Origin: Apteryx mantelli
Taxonomy: Eukaryota > Chordata > Aves > Apterygiformes > Apterygidae
Length of the DNA stretch: 64,000 bases
Assembly (NCBI RefSeq): GCF_036417845.1
Contig: NC_089981.1
Location: 80,517,268-80,581,267, forward strand
Direction of reading: 5' to 3'
Positions 50,901 through 55,000 of this stretch are shown piece after piece; the stretch's first letter is position 1; each line of letters begins with the position of its first letter. The notes under the pieces were generated by a model. The model saw only the letters and a program-made list of their open reading frames with translations, made no database searches and was not told where the DNA came from. The translations under genes were made by a program, and so were the position numbers.

Positions 50901-52006
50901 ATGTCGGTTTTCACATCCAACTTTCTGCCTCCTTCCTTGCTTGTGTCATCTCTTGTTTCTGGTACCGAATGTGGAACATCACGTCCAGATTTGGTTAAAG
51001 TGCTTTCAGTTTCTGGTTCTTCTCTTTTGGGCATTGAAATCCCAAACTTTGTTTTCTGAAGTGTTAATATTTTTGTTTTATCTTCTGCCTGTTTTTCTCT
51101 TGTTTCCAGTGCGTCAGCTGTTGTGTGTAATTCTGCTTTAGCAGTGCCTATTTCTAGACCTTTTACTTGTATTGATCCTTGTGCCGTGTGATCCATTATT
51201 TCTATGTTAATTTCACTTTCTCCTTCTATTTTGTCTGTTGTTCCTTTCTGTTTCTTTTTAGGGGATTTTGATGAGGGCTGTGGTGTTTGTTTAGCTGGGC
51301 TCTCTTTCATATCAGGTGTTTCTAAATTGGGTTTTGATATTTGTGTTGATATAGCTGGCACTTCTGGTACAGTAAACTTCAATGTTGATTCCTGGTCTTT
51401 TTGTTTTTTAATGCTTATTTCAACTTCAGGGTGCTTTTTTGTTTGGGTTGGAATGCCATTTTTCATTTCTTTCAAGTCTTTTGTTAAAGTTTCATGTACC
51501 TCCCCTGTTTTCATTTCATAAGCAGAAGATGTGGTATATTCAACAGTTAGTATTTCAGGACTTTCCATGATGATATCTTCTTTATGTATTTTATCTATTT
51601 CAGTTAACAGTTTTGTTTTTATTTCTGTTTTTTGCTTCTCTTTTGGTTCTGGTTTTGATCTATGCATTTTGAATCCAATGTTAGGGAACTTCAGTTTCTT
51701 TTGGCTTCCTTTTTTTTCTTTGGTATTGACTTCTTGTTGAAATTGAGACTCTGTGTCTGTGCTTGTTGGGGAAATATCTTGTATAGCAGGCTCATATGCA
51801 TCTGATGTACTGTGAGATCTTCTGTGCCCCAGTATCTTTTTATTTTTAATTGACTGGAATTTTGGCCATGATAATCTATCTTTTTTAGGTCGCTTGCTTC
51901 TTCCCACCCTTTGGTTTACAATTAATGTTTCCTTGTCTTCTTCTGAAATAGTTTTTCCTGAAATGTGCAGTGTTTCTTCAGGAATGCCTTCACTGAGTTC
52001 TTTTTC
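23981..52006 (-). CDS. AHNAK2: AHNAK2 giant terminal exon (28 kb)
   Basis: One uninterrupted frame of 9,341 codons plus stop after the TTTCAG acceptor at 52007-52008. The frame is open at the acceptor ([11 protein letters not shown]), so the GTG at 51905-51907 is not a start. In order: a basic, Ser-rich linker ([11 protein letters not shown]), diverged AT-rich AHNAK modules to about 50106, the homogenised array 50105-29559, then diverged modules and a Ser/Glu-rich C-terminal tail. Modules have a KMPKF-like start followed by alternating LP-x-V-D strands. A single giant exon is normal for AHNAK and AHNAK2. Confidence 0.96.
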   Translation of the reverse strand, partial: EKELSEGIPEETLHISGKTISEEDKETLIVNQRVGRSKRPKKDRLSWPKFQSIKNKKILGHRRSHSTSDAYEPAIQDISPTSTDTESQFQQEVNTKEKKGSQKKLKFPNIGFKMHRSKPEPKEKQKTEIKTKLLTEIDKIHKEDIIMESPEILTVEYTTSSAYEMKTGEVHETLTKDLKEMKNGIPTQTKKHPEVEISIKKQKDQESTLKFTVPEVPAISTQISKPNLETPDMKESPAKQTPQPSSKSPKKKQKGTTDKIEGESEINIEIMDHTAQGSIQVKGLEIGTAKAELHTTADALETREKQAEDKTKILTLQKTKFGISMPKREEPETESTLTKSGRDVPHSVPETRDDTSKEGGRKLDVKTDMPDAESEVSAWKIQMPSFKMAKIPKDDIKLPREESTVQSIDTVKKAQTEEDDVPTTDKDSKMDIDMKAGEKDIEGKESKFRLPKFKFPTFTWATLKDETGETEDQVSHGETKVHSLAADEKTDISITIGEMQAPSAEIERRIIEENISEKNIRHLPEVQMPSLKTKKIATSSSENQWAKSEAEKKPPRPDTEMKDGEISVPSKERDDIIEKILGKDEETGIKLQKKKVKMPKMGFFKHDVKAQKEDTDITKYKIDIALPGTEIKQKEAELKAGAGDVSLSAPDVQLPSLEGSLSLQGPEVDLKGPSAEGSLEGAEVEAAGLKGKIKMPKFDKPKFGVSPPKAQGPGAEVSLPTAEVDLPSATVTATGEGPALGLKADVPGAKTEGAGWKVEMPSLKMPKADTKAPKVDITLPSVDITLPKASVDLQAPEAGLALEGEAKAPEKEASKAKDSKFKMPKFGMPSFGWSSSREAKGAVAADVDVSLKEPQVTVPSGTAEAELTLPAAEIQAPGVELTIEAAAGAGDAEKGRFKMPDVKMPSVKLPKAKAPHVQVSLPKAEVSLPKAQAEIPEGELALQGPDAEGGLDAAPGKVEGGGMKLHMPKVKVPSVVFSKPTVKAPKLDADVSLPKVDVSLPEAELKAGAGDVSLSAPDVQLPSLEGSLSLQGPEVDLKGPSAEGSLEGAEVEAAGLKGKIKMPKFDKPKFGVSPPKAQGPGAEVSLPTAEVDLPPATVTATGEGPALGLKADVPGAKTEGAGWKVEMPSLKMPKADTKAPKVDITLPSVDITLPKASVDLQAPEAGLALEGEAKAPEKEASKAKDSKFKMPKFGMPSFGWSSSREAKGAGAADVDVSLKEPQVTVPSGTAEAELTLPAAEIQAPGVELTIEAAAAAGDAEKGRFKMPDVKMPSVKLPKAKAPHVQVSLPKAEVSLPKAQAEIPEGELALQGPDAEGGLDAAPGKVEGGGMKLHMPKVKVPSVVFSKPTVKAPKLDADVSLPKVDVSLPEAELKAGAGDVSLSAPDVQLPSLEGSLSLQGPEVDLKGPSAEGSLEGAEVEAAGLKGKIKMPKFDKPKFGVSPPKAQGPGAEVSLPTAEVDLPPATVTATGEGPALGLKADVPGAKTEGAGWKVEMPSLKMPKADTKAPKVDITLPSVDITLPKASVDLQAPEAGLALEGEAKAPEKEASKAKDSKFKMPKFGMPSFGWSSSREAKGAVAADVDVSLKEPQVTVPSGTAEAELTLPAAEIQAPGVELTIEAAAGAGDAEKGRFKMPDVKMPSVKLPKAKAPHVQVSLPKAEVSLPKAQAEIPEGELALQGPDAEGGLDAAPGKVEGGGMKLHMPKVKVPSVVFSKPTVKAPKLDADVSLPKVDVSLPEAELKAGAGDVSLSAPDVQLPSLEGSLSLQGPEVDLKGPSAEGSLEGAEVEAAGLKGKIKMPKFDKPKFGVSPPKAQGPGAEVSLPTAEVDLPSATVTATGEGPALGLKADVPGAKTEGAGWKVEMPSLKMPKADTKAPKVDITLPSVDITLPKASVDLQAPEAGLALEGEAKAPEKEASKAKDSKFKMPKFGMPSFGWSSSREAKGAGAADVDVSLKEPQVTVPSGTAEAELTLPAAEIQAPGVELTIEAAAGAGDAEKGRFKMPDVKMPSVKLAKAKAPHVQVSLPKAEVSLPKAQAEIPEGELALQGPDAEGGLDAAPGKVEGGGMKLHMPKVKVPSVVFSKPTVKAPKLDADVSLPKVDVSLPEAELKAGAGDVSLSAPDVQLPSLEGSLSLQGPEVDLKGPSAEGSLEGAEVEAAGLKGKIKMPKFDKPKFGVSPPKAQGPGAEVSLPTAEVDLPSATVTATGEGPALGLKADVPGAKTEGAGWKVEMPSLKMPKADTKAPKVDITLPSVDITLPKASVDLQAPEAGLALEGEAKAPEKEASKAKDSKFKMPKFGMPSFGWSSSREAKGAVAADVDVSLKEPQVTVPSGTAEAELTLPAAEIQAPGVELTIEAAAGAGDAEKGRFKMPDVKMPSVKLPKAKAPHVQVSLPKAEVSLPKAQAEIPEGELALQGPDAEGGLDAAPGKVEGGGMKLHMPKVKVPSVVFSKPTVKAPKLDADVSLPKVDVSLPEAELKAGAGDVSLSAPDVQLPSLEGSLSLQGPEVDLKGPSAEGSLEGAEVEAAGLKGKIKMPKFDKPKFGVSPPKAQGPGAEVSLPTAEVDLPSATVTATGEGPALGLKADVPGAKTEGAGWKVEMPSLKMPKADTKAPKVDITLPSVDITLPKASVDLQAPEAGLALEGEAKAPEKEASKAKDSKFKMPKFGMPSFGWSSSREAKGAVAADVDVSLKEPQVTVPSGTAEAELTLPAAEIQAPGVELTIEAAAGAGDAEKGRFKMPDVKMPSVKLPKAKAPHVQVSLPKAEVSLPKAQAEIPEGELALQGPDAEGGLDAAPGKVEGGGMKLHMPKVKVPSVVFSKPTVKAPKLDADVSLPKVDVSLPEAELKAGAGDVSLSAPDVQLPSLEGSLSLQGPEVDLKGPSAEGSLEGAEVEAAGLKGKIKMPKFDKPKFGVSPPKAQGPGAEVSLPTAEVDLPSATVTATGEGPALGLKADVPGAKTEGAGWKVEMPSLKMPKADTKAPKVDITLPSVDITLPKASVDLQAPEAGLALEGEAKAPEKEASKAKDSKFKMPKFGMPSFGWSSSREAKGAGAADVDVSLKEPQVTVPSGTAEAELTLPAAEIQAPGVELTIEAAAGAGDAEKGRFKMPDVKMPSVKLPKAKAPHVQVSLPKAEVSLPKAQAEIPEGELALQGPDAEGGLDAAPGKVEGGGMKLHMPKVKVPSVVFSKPTVKAPKLDADVSLPKVDVSLPEAELKAGAGDVSLSAPDVQLPSLEGSLSLQGPEVDLKGPSAEGSLEGAEVEAAGLKGKIKMPKFDKPKFGVSPPKAQGPGAEVSLPTAEVDLPSATVTATGEGPALGLKADVPGAKTEGAGWKVEMPSLKMPKADTKAPKVDITLPSVDITLPKASVDLQAPEAGLALEGEAKAPEKEASKAKDSKFKMPKFGMPSFGWSSSREAKGAVAADVDVSLKEPQVTVPSGTAEAELTLPAAEIQAPGVELTIEAAAGAGDAEKGRFKMPDVKMPSVKLPKAKAPHVQVSLPKAEVSLPKAQAEIPEGELALQGPDAEGGLDAAPGKVEGGGMKLHMPKVKVPSVVFSKPTVKAPKLDADVSLPKVDVSLPEAELKAGAGDVSLSAPDVQLPSLEGSLSLQGPEVDLKGPSAEGSLEGAEVEAAGLKGKIKMPKFDKPKFGVSPPKAQGPGAEVSLPTAEVDLPSATVTATGEGPALGLKADVPGAKTEGAGWKVEMPSLKMPKADTKAPKVDITLPSVDITLPKASVDLQAPEAGLALEGEAKAPEKEASKAKDSKFKMPKFGMPSFGWSSSREAKGAVAADVDVSLKEPQVTVPSGTAEAELTLPAAEIQAPGVELTIEAAAGAGDAEKGRFKMPDVKMPSVKLPKAKAPHVQVSLPKAEVSLPKAQAEIPEGELALQGPDAEGGLDAAPGKVEGGGMKLHMPKVKVPSVVFSKPTVKAPKLDADVSLPKVDVSLPEAELKAGAGDVSLSAPDVQLPSLEGSLSLQGPEVDLKGPSAEGSLEGAEVEAAGLKGKIKMPKFDKPKFGVSPPKAQGPGAEVSLPTAEVDLPPATVTATGEGPALGLKADVPGAKTEGAGWKVEMPSLKMPKADTKAPKVDITLPSVDITLPKASVDLQAPEAGLALEGEAKAPEKEASKAKDSKFKMPKFGMPSFGWSSSREAKGAVAADVDVSLKEPQVTVPSGTAEAELTLPAAEIQAPGVELTIEAAAGAGDAEKGRFKMPDVKMPSVKLPKAKAPHVQVSLPKAEVSLPKAQAEIPEGELALQGPDAEGGLDAAPGKVEGGGMKLHMPKVKVPSVVFSKPTVKAPKLDADVSLPKVDVSLPEAELKAGAGDVSLSAPDVQLPSLEGSLSLQGPEVDLKGPSAEGSLEGAEVEAAGLKGKIKMPKFDKPKFGVSPPKAQGPGAEVSLPTAEVDLPSATVTATGEGPALGLKADVPGAKTEGAGWKVEMPSLKMPKADTKAPKVDITLPSVDITLPKASVDLQAPEAGLALEGEAKAPEKEASKAKDSKFKMPKFGMPSFGWSSSREAKGAGAADVDVSLKEPQVTVPSGTAEAELTLPAAEIQAPGVELTIEAAAGAGDAEKGRFKMPDVKMPSVKLPKAKAPHVQVSLPKAEVSLPKAQAEIPEGELALQGPDAEGGLDAAPGKVEGGGMKLHMPKVKVPSVVFSKPTVKAPKLDADVSLPKVDVSLPEAELKAGAGDVSLSAPDVQLPSLEGSLSLQGPEVDLKGPSAEGSLEGAEVEAAGLKGKIKMPKFDKPKFGVSPPKAQGPGAEVSLPTAEVDLPSATVTATGEGPALGLKADVPGAKTEGAGWKVEMPSLKMPKADTKAPKVDITLPSVDITLPKASVDLQAPEAGLALEGEAKAPEKEASKAKDSKFKMPKFGMPSFGWSSSREAKGAGAADVDVSLKEPQVTVPSGTAEAELTLPAAEIQAPGVELTIEAAAGAGDAEKGRFKMPDVKMPSVKLAKAKAPHVQVSLPKAEVSLPKAQAEIPEGELALQGPDAEGGLDAAPGKVEGGGMKLHMPKVKVPSVVFSKPTVKAPKLDADVSLPKVDVSLPEAELKAGAGDVSLSAPDVQLPSLEGSLSLQGPEVDLKGPSAEGSLEGAEVEAAGLKGKIKMPKFDKPKFGVSPPKAQGPGAEVSLPTAEVDLPPATVTATGEGPALGLKADVPGAKTEGAGWKVEMPSLKMPKADTKAPKVDITLPSVDITLPKASVDLQAPEAGLALEGEAKAPEKEASKAKDSKFKMPKFGMPSFGWSSSREAKGAGAADVDVSLKEPQVTVPSGTAEAELTLPAAEIQAPGVELTIEAAAGAGDAEKGRFKMPDVKMPSVKLPKAKAPHVQVSLPKAEVSLPKAQAEIPEGELALQGPDAEGGLDAAPGKVEGGGMKLHMPKVKVPSVVFSKPTVKAPKLDADVSLPKVDVSLPEAELKAGAGDVSLSAPDVQLPSLEGSLSLQGPEVDLKGPSAEGSLEGAEVEAAGLKGKIKMPKFDKPKFGVSPPKAQGPGAEVSLPTAEVDLPSATVTATGEGPALGLKADVPGAKTEGAGWKVEMPSLKMPKADTKAPKVDITLPSVDITLPKASVDLQAPEAGLALEGEAKAPEKEASKAKDSKFKMPKFGMPSFGWSSSREAKGAVAADVDVSLKEPQVTVPSGTAEAELTLPAAEIQAPGVELTIEAAAGAGDAEKGRFKMPDVKMPSVKLPKAKAPHVQVSLPKAEVSLPKAQAEIPEGELALQGPDAEGGLDAAPGKVEGGGMKLHMPKVKVPSVVFSKPTVKAPKLDADVSLPKVDVSLPEAELKAGAGDVSLSAPDVQLPSLEGSLSLQGPEVDLKGPSAEGSLEGAEVEAAGLKGKIKMPKFDKPKFGVSPPKAQGPGAEVSLPTAEVDLPPATVTATGEGPALGLKADVPGAKTEGAGWKVEMPSLKMPKADTKAPKVDITLPSVDITLPKASVDLQAPEAGLALEGEAKAPEKEASKAKDSKFKMPKFGMPSFGWSSSREAKGAVAADVDVSLKEPQVTVPSGTAEAELTLPAAEIQAPGVELTIEAAAGAGDAEKGRFKMPDVKMPSVKLAKAKAPHVQVSLPKAEVSLPKAQAEIPEGELALQGPDAEGGLDAAPGKVEGGGMKLHMPKVKVPSVVFSKPTVKAPKLDADVSLPKVDVSLPEAELKAGAGDVSLSAPDVQLPSLEGSLSLQGPEVDLKGPSAEGSLEGAEVEAAGLKGKIKMPKFDKPKFGVSPPKAQGPGAEVSLPTAEVDLPSATVTATGEGPALGLKADVPGAKTEGAGWKVEMPSLKMPKADTKAPKVDITLPSVDITLPKASVDLQAPEAGLALEGEAKAPEKEASKAKDSKFKMPKFGMPSFGWSSSREAKGAVAADVDVSLKEPQVTVPSGTAEAELTLPAAEIQAPGVELTIEAAAGAGDAEKGRFKMPDVKMPSVKLPKAKAPHVQVSLPKAEVSLPKAQAEIPEGELALQGPDAEGGLDAAPGKVEGGGMKLHMPKVKVPSVVFSKPTVKAPKLDADVSLPKVDVSLPEAELKAGAGDVSLSAPDVQLPSLEGSLSLQGPEVDLKGPSAEGSLEGAEVEAAGLKGKIKMPKFDKPKFGVSPPKAQGPGAEVSLPTAEVDLPSATVTATGEGPALGLKADVPGAKTEGAGWKVEMPSLKMPKADTKAPKVDITLPSVDITLPKASVDLQAPEAGLALEGEAKAPEKEASKAKDSKFKMPKFGMPSFGWSSSREAKGAVAADVDVSLKEPQVTVPSGTAEAELTLPAAEIQAPGVELTIEAAAGAGDAEKGRFKMPDVKMPSVKLAKAKAPHVQVSLPKAEVSLPKAQAEIPEGELALQGPDAEGGLDAAPGKVEGGSMKLHMPKVKVPSVVFSKPTVKAPKLDADVSLPKVDVSLPEAELKAGAGDVSLSAPDVQLPSLEGSLSLQGPEVDLKGPSAEGSLEGAEVEAAGLKGKIKMPKFDKPKFGVSPPKAQGPGAEVSLPTAEVDLPSATVTATGEGPALGLKADVPGAKTEGAGWKVEMPSLKMPKADTKAPKVDITLPSVDITLPKASVDLQAPEAGLALEGEAKAPEKEASKAKDSKFKMPKFGMPSFGWSSSREAKGAVAADVDVSLKEPQVTVPSGTAEAELTLPAAEIQAPGVELTIEAAAGAGDAEKGRFKMPDVKMPSVKLPKAKAPHVQVSLPKAEVSLPKAQAEIPEGELALQGPDAEGGLDAAPGKVEGGGMKLHMPKVKVPSVVFSKPTVKAPKLDADVSLPKVDVSLPEAELKAGAGDVSLSAPDVQLPSLEGSLSLQGPEVDLKGPSAEGSLEGAEVEAAGLKGKIKMPKFDKPKFGVSPPKAQGPGAEVSLPTAEVDLPSATVTATGEGPALGLKADVPGAKTEGAGWKVEMPSLKMPKADTKAPKVDITLPSVDITLPKASVDLQAPEAGLALEGEAKAPEKEASKAKDSKFKMPKFGMPSFGWSSSREAKGAVAADVDVSLKEPQVTVPSGTAEAELTLPAAEIQAPVSGDVIVSSSGKDGEMGKAKSSLFKMPKFSLSKSSKAQVQSTSNIDFAQAESYVLAKETPDILSSSVGPKPPPDDKGETASKYTKFRIPSLGFSKVDIGSSKIEQDSALPTGDVTLTKYEMNVPESESKISSLADMNLSATDFEILTEEGSLEQSILKSGGKTPVAEISVGDTEYTVKIPRFRKPRFGISWSKGKPSETDIHSKVQPEISKEKITSDIADIGSESLTQVPEAELGVKMQKPSPEVVLDTAKLDVSLPSMEVTMPKVEMEIGHSNLECKAEQEVISVEKDIEEKESKFKMSKFKLPSFSWSPKKEAVVPSEVEGHLEEPTPPALSGDTESELTLTISENQYPSVELDTSTEKDGEKGKMKKSQFIMPKISLPKVKGQKVHVSQPKLETDVCGPKEGGVSVQRSEKGSSGDGAGMGIKMPKVRISTLEFSKSEVKAPKVDMDVSMSTGKVILPACEVSLQQVDLTLKSAAADASLSSSDIKMTTTEGSLELKSPETAVERTSSEIAMGTVEIKHEGPEGKTKMSKFQMPKSGITHLKGKVPEKEVIQSKSEISVPQLKAMIEIADIGVEAPNLEVESAAEIENSIPKAQMPEADNRASKIDVRLPSGDISIPKTDSDIQDSDTAPKVKGEIKHGDIDGEEKEGHFKMPKFKLPSFSRSPKKEACVKPDSGAHLEDDKLTVVSGRIDTEVTGTATDDQGPSTALDLEISAGKGEQKSPIKKLQFGMPKISLSKIKIPKSQVKLPKVEADATIPKIEEDGDDSIQILDIERCHSKSTEEGAQISIKMAEVKIPALEFSRTEIGASQTDMGVSLAKADAALPASEGSLQEVVLKSSSADEDTSQKTGIKFPKGEASTELKSPETGSEGSSVVDGRKVKLEGLEGKIKMPNFQKAKFGISLTKVKGPEPEISSPKTEAELPQLQMTTEIADIAVGVPASEFKSDTSDPGVEVYAGKIITPQVLTAGTEGPKVDISLRSVTTSMTEGAIESPEEKDIKLKEHEIKAQEIQTEEHQGWFKMPKFRIPAFGRTSLKEKKGDADVERSLEKPQIGIPFAEIQTEINIPENILSLPHAATEITIEEEDILKLGDSVKSSDVSLPKMEGDISLSAESTDSKVDIPKTETYADVVKRSAEGQKMHTLEFRVSSAELSKTEISASKIDKGSPNKFPTWDLTLQEHKVKSQDIEIPKVESSIELETSRVEFKPSSAEMTLDATREKMDVSLPKAELAIQGQDAAIKTGKLKDEMKIIGKDGQGSQLKRPVCEWSTTKGSEDDVYVAAKLEDLKIEVPGVEMDVKIGRVDPEIEFQVESVEKDMSAGTEVQVEDREETSKIKTYKFKIPKFGVLRSKVKGSEDDINLPKSEAVSVPKSEIGTAEIQFQKSEGSFGLKSDLTEPSARMTMDTVGTPEDDLEVNIKIPKLKIPRFTFRAFPTEADVSVLKLTTDSKGTSTDIEVVQLEASSATPATPEALEDGIQKAKSKILMLSEPDIKTAQMTTTIDSSVNTGQDIHWSYVEGEEIHEKVEPEHVAIERCEIYTTQILKESEILSSEVKTATLGFSLLKVKLPESHSNLDVLVQQSSTEYKTDVSVSKPKYSDENSEALAQTTGNEELKLSEKTHIETEESSGAVSSGVSLPKLETFAVEVKPSSKPEDSHPDKSPEGIMVAPLSKDDDVAEALEDEEKGITDQKEKTDSKRSPVRFKFWLPNIGFSSSGDETSSDLKTEVKKSVPEDMKPTDTLDNDSSKQTEKPGWFRFPKLGFTSPSKKAKIVDKEEETGHKDRTSSDEDSPSDKPDIFFDAQESLSPKETITESEKNETDGTSSNVPVSRNIVTSSARTELILLEEEKGSQSNIPGDATK

Positions 52007-55000
52007 CTGAAAGAAGAAATTAAGTAATGAGTAGACTAAAAATAAATATAAGCTTAATACAAATTAAAATATATAATGTAAAATATATAGAACATTTTTT
52101 AATCCAAATTATCTATTTCTACATAAAACAACCTGAAAACTGAGTATGTAATTCAGGCAGAAGTTACAAAAAATTATTATATGACTTATATGACTGTAGT
52201 ATGTGGGTTTCTGAACGTCTACATTCTTTGCAAAACATTTCAGTAAACAGATGCTTCCATAAATGTGTCTATATATATGTATGCATAAATATAAAGATAT
52301 AGATATGAGAGAGAGAGAAAATATAGAAAAATAATTTTTAATGCGATGGAGACTTATGAGCTTGTCTCTAGAGATGTCAGTGATTAAGCACGTATTTTTA
52401 AGAGAAAATCTTATTGTTGAGCTCTTGAGGAAAATATTTTCTGAAATTTTACATCTTGAAAAATATTGAACATAAATATTATTGAGTTTATGTGAGCTAG
52501 TTCTGTCAATGGACACTTAACAATAAAAACAGTGCTGTCTCACTAGAGAAGAATGTTTTTCTACCCTAAATAAAGATTGTGGCTTTATCCAAAATCTATA
52601 GTCTTGCTGAGGATACTCATAATGCTGCAAATATTGTGTGTGGAGTTTATTCTTCTCATGAATATTCATGTTAGTACATTTAAACGCATGACTAAGTCTT
52701 AAGAGAACATGTGTATGTTTTCTGATCTATATTTCCACATAACACATTATTACAGTGTTATCCAAGCTTTGTAATCTAACCAAATAACTAACCTGACTTA
52801 ATCTTTCCTTTTTGTACTGTGCTGTAGAGTGAATGTGTTCTAGCTCTTTCCCAACAACTTTCCTTTTGAGGCTGAACTGAACTCTGTATGGCTCTGAATA
52901 CTGAAGAATCTTGAGGGCATCTTCATACTTGATATTATCAAAAAATATTGTAGCACTTAGAAGTTGATCACCTGCAACCGGAAGCAGATATTTCATTTTA
53001 ATTAGTTTGTGCTTTCATGTGATTTTTCAAATTCTGTTGTACTTAATGTTCAAACACACATAAGAATAATTAACATATACCATATAAAATATAAAATGAT
53101 CACAGAATAGAATCACAGAATGGTTGAGGTTGGCAGAAGCCTCTGGGGATCTTGTAGTCCAATCCCCCCGCCCAAGCAGAGTCAGTTAGAGCAGGCTGCT
53201 CAGGACTGTGTCCAGTCAGGTTTTGAATATCTCCAAGGATGGAGACTCCACAACCTCTCTGGGCAACCTCTTCCAGTGTTTGACCAACCTCACAGGAATA
53301 CAGTTTCTTCTTCTGTTTTTCAGTATTTAGACTCTGTTTTTCAGTATTTAGACTTTGGAGTTTTGTTCTTGCTTAAATCCTTATTTATTGTAGTTTTGTG
53401 GCATAATATTTTCTAAAAAAGAGTCAGAGGCAAGGTATTCATGGATGTAATAATGAGTTATTTTTTCTTTGCATTCTAATAACGTATATATACTCTCTAT
53501 GTATCTTTTTCACTGAAACAGTGAAAATTAGATTTTTTAGGGTATACAAAATATCATATTTCATTATTATTTAAGAAACTGATCTTGGAAGTTATTCATA
53601 TAGAAAGGTTATACTCGTACATAATATTAGTTGGTCTGGGATCTACTCTTTCTATTATTTAAAGAACTGACAGATCAGATATATATCTATATGCACACAG
53701 AGCTACATTCCTGATTGTTTTAAGGTGAAAAAGATATCAGAAAATCAGACTGTACCTTCTCTCATACTAAATATTTTTGAAGCAGGGGATTCCTTAAGTA
53801 CTTTTTTAATAAATATTCCTTCATTTCCTCCACCAGTCACGCTAAAACCACTAGCACCAGCTTCCACTTCTGTTTTCAGAGTCACTTCCATTGTGTCCTA
53901 AATGTAAAGAAAGGTGTGAAGTTATAATTTTTATTCATTTGTATCAAACTCTACAACAGAAATTTCAGTTTCTTCAGGTGTATTTTCAGCAGCTCAAGAA
54001 AGATTACCTAAAAATGGGGAATATACTTGTTCAGTGTGGGTTCAACTCAGTTCTAAATTAGAATTAAGCACATGTGTGAGGGCCATGCTGGATCAGGGCC
54101 ACAGGGAACGTAGAACATATAGATTTAGATTATAAAGTTAAAATGTGAAACATATGGAAACACTCTGGGCTGAAAGATTCCATTTTCTGTGAAGATATTA
54201 TGTAGCTGAATTAGAGTCAATGGGCCAGAAAGATCAGAGTAAGAGCTAGTGCTATACTGTACTCAATCCAGAGGAGACCAAAGAGTACTGAAAAGAATTA
54301 CAGAAGGATCCCTAATAGGGCAACTGAATGTTCATGCCTGTGTCATAGCTGGGCAATTTATAAAGTTCCTAGCCAAAACAAATCTGAAGTTGTTCTTTTC
54401 CCATTCTCCATCCATCTGTCCACCCCATCCATGTCTGCATGTTGTAATGGACTTTACTGCTGTGCAAGCCACATACCTAAAAGCAACTGATCGCTTTTAG
54501 ACTAACCTGTGGATGACTCTGTTTTGATTTGTTTTCTTCTTGAAGCTGAAAAATAAATTGCAATTATTTAGCATTCAGAAGCTGTGCAGTTGTAAAGCAT
54601 AACAAAAGTCCTATCTGAGTTAAAAAATCCTGGTTTAGACTGAGAACTGAGGCTGATATAAATGGCAACAGAGCAAGGCTGGGATCTACAAAGCTAATTT
54701 TCACTACAATGTGAATGATTTAATTATATTATTACCAGTAGTAAATCAGGTACCAGGGCCTTCCTGTACTGTACAGAAAATTTGCATGAAATGATCACCA
54801 GAGACCAATTGTATTAAGAAGCCAGGAGCTTGTGTTATGCATGTTGGACATTTCTCATGCTTTCATCTTTGTGAATAACATACATGTTATTCATTTATTA
54901 GACTTCAGCATGAATTTTGAACAGCTACTTACTTTCTTAATATAACTGTGCTAATTAAATCTTTACCTTTGAGTAACCAAGATATATAGGTAATTTCAAA

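Noticed and set aside
51905-51907. GTG as the start of AHNAK2
   Set aside because: The frame stays open upstream to the splice acceptor at 52007 and is continued by PDZ-encoding exons in matching phase.
54249-54500. Possible degraded CR1 or other transposon fragment
   Set aside because: Only vague resemblance over a short stretch; not enough to support a call.
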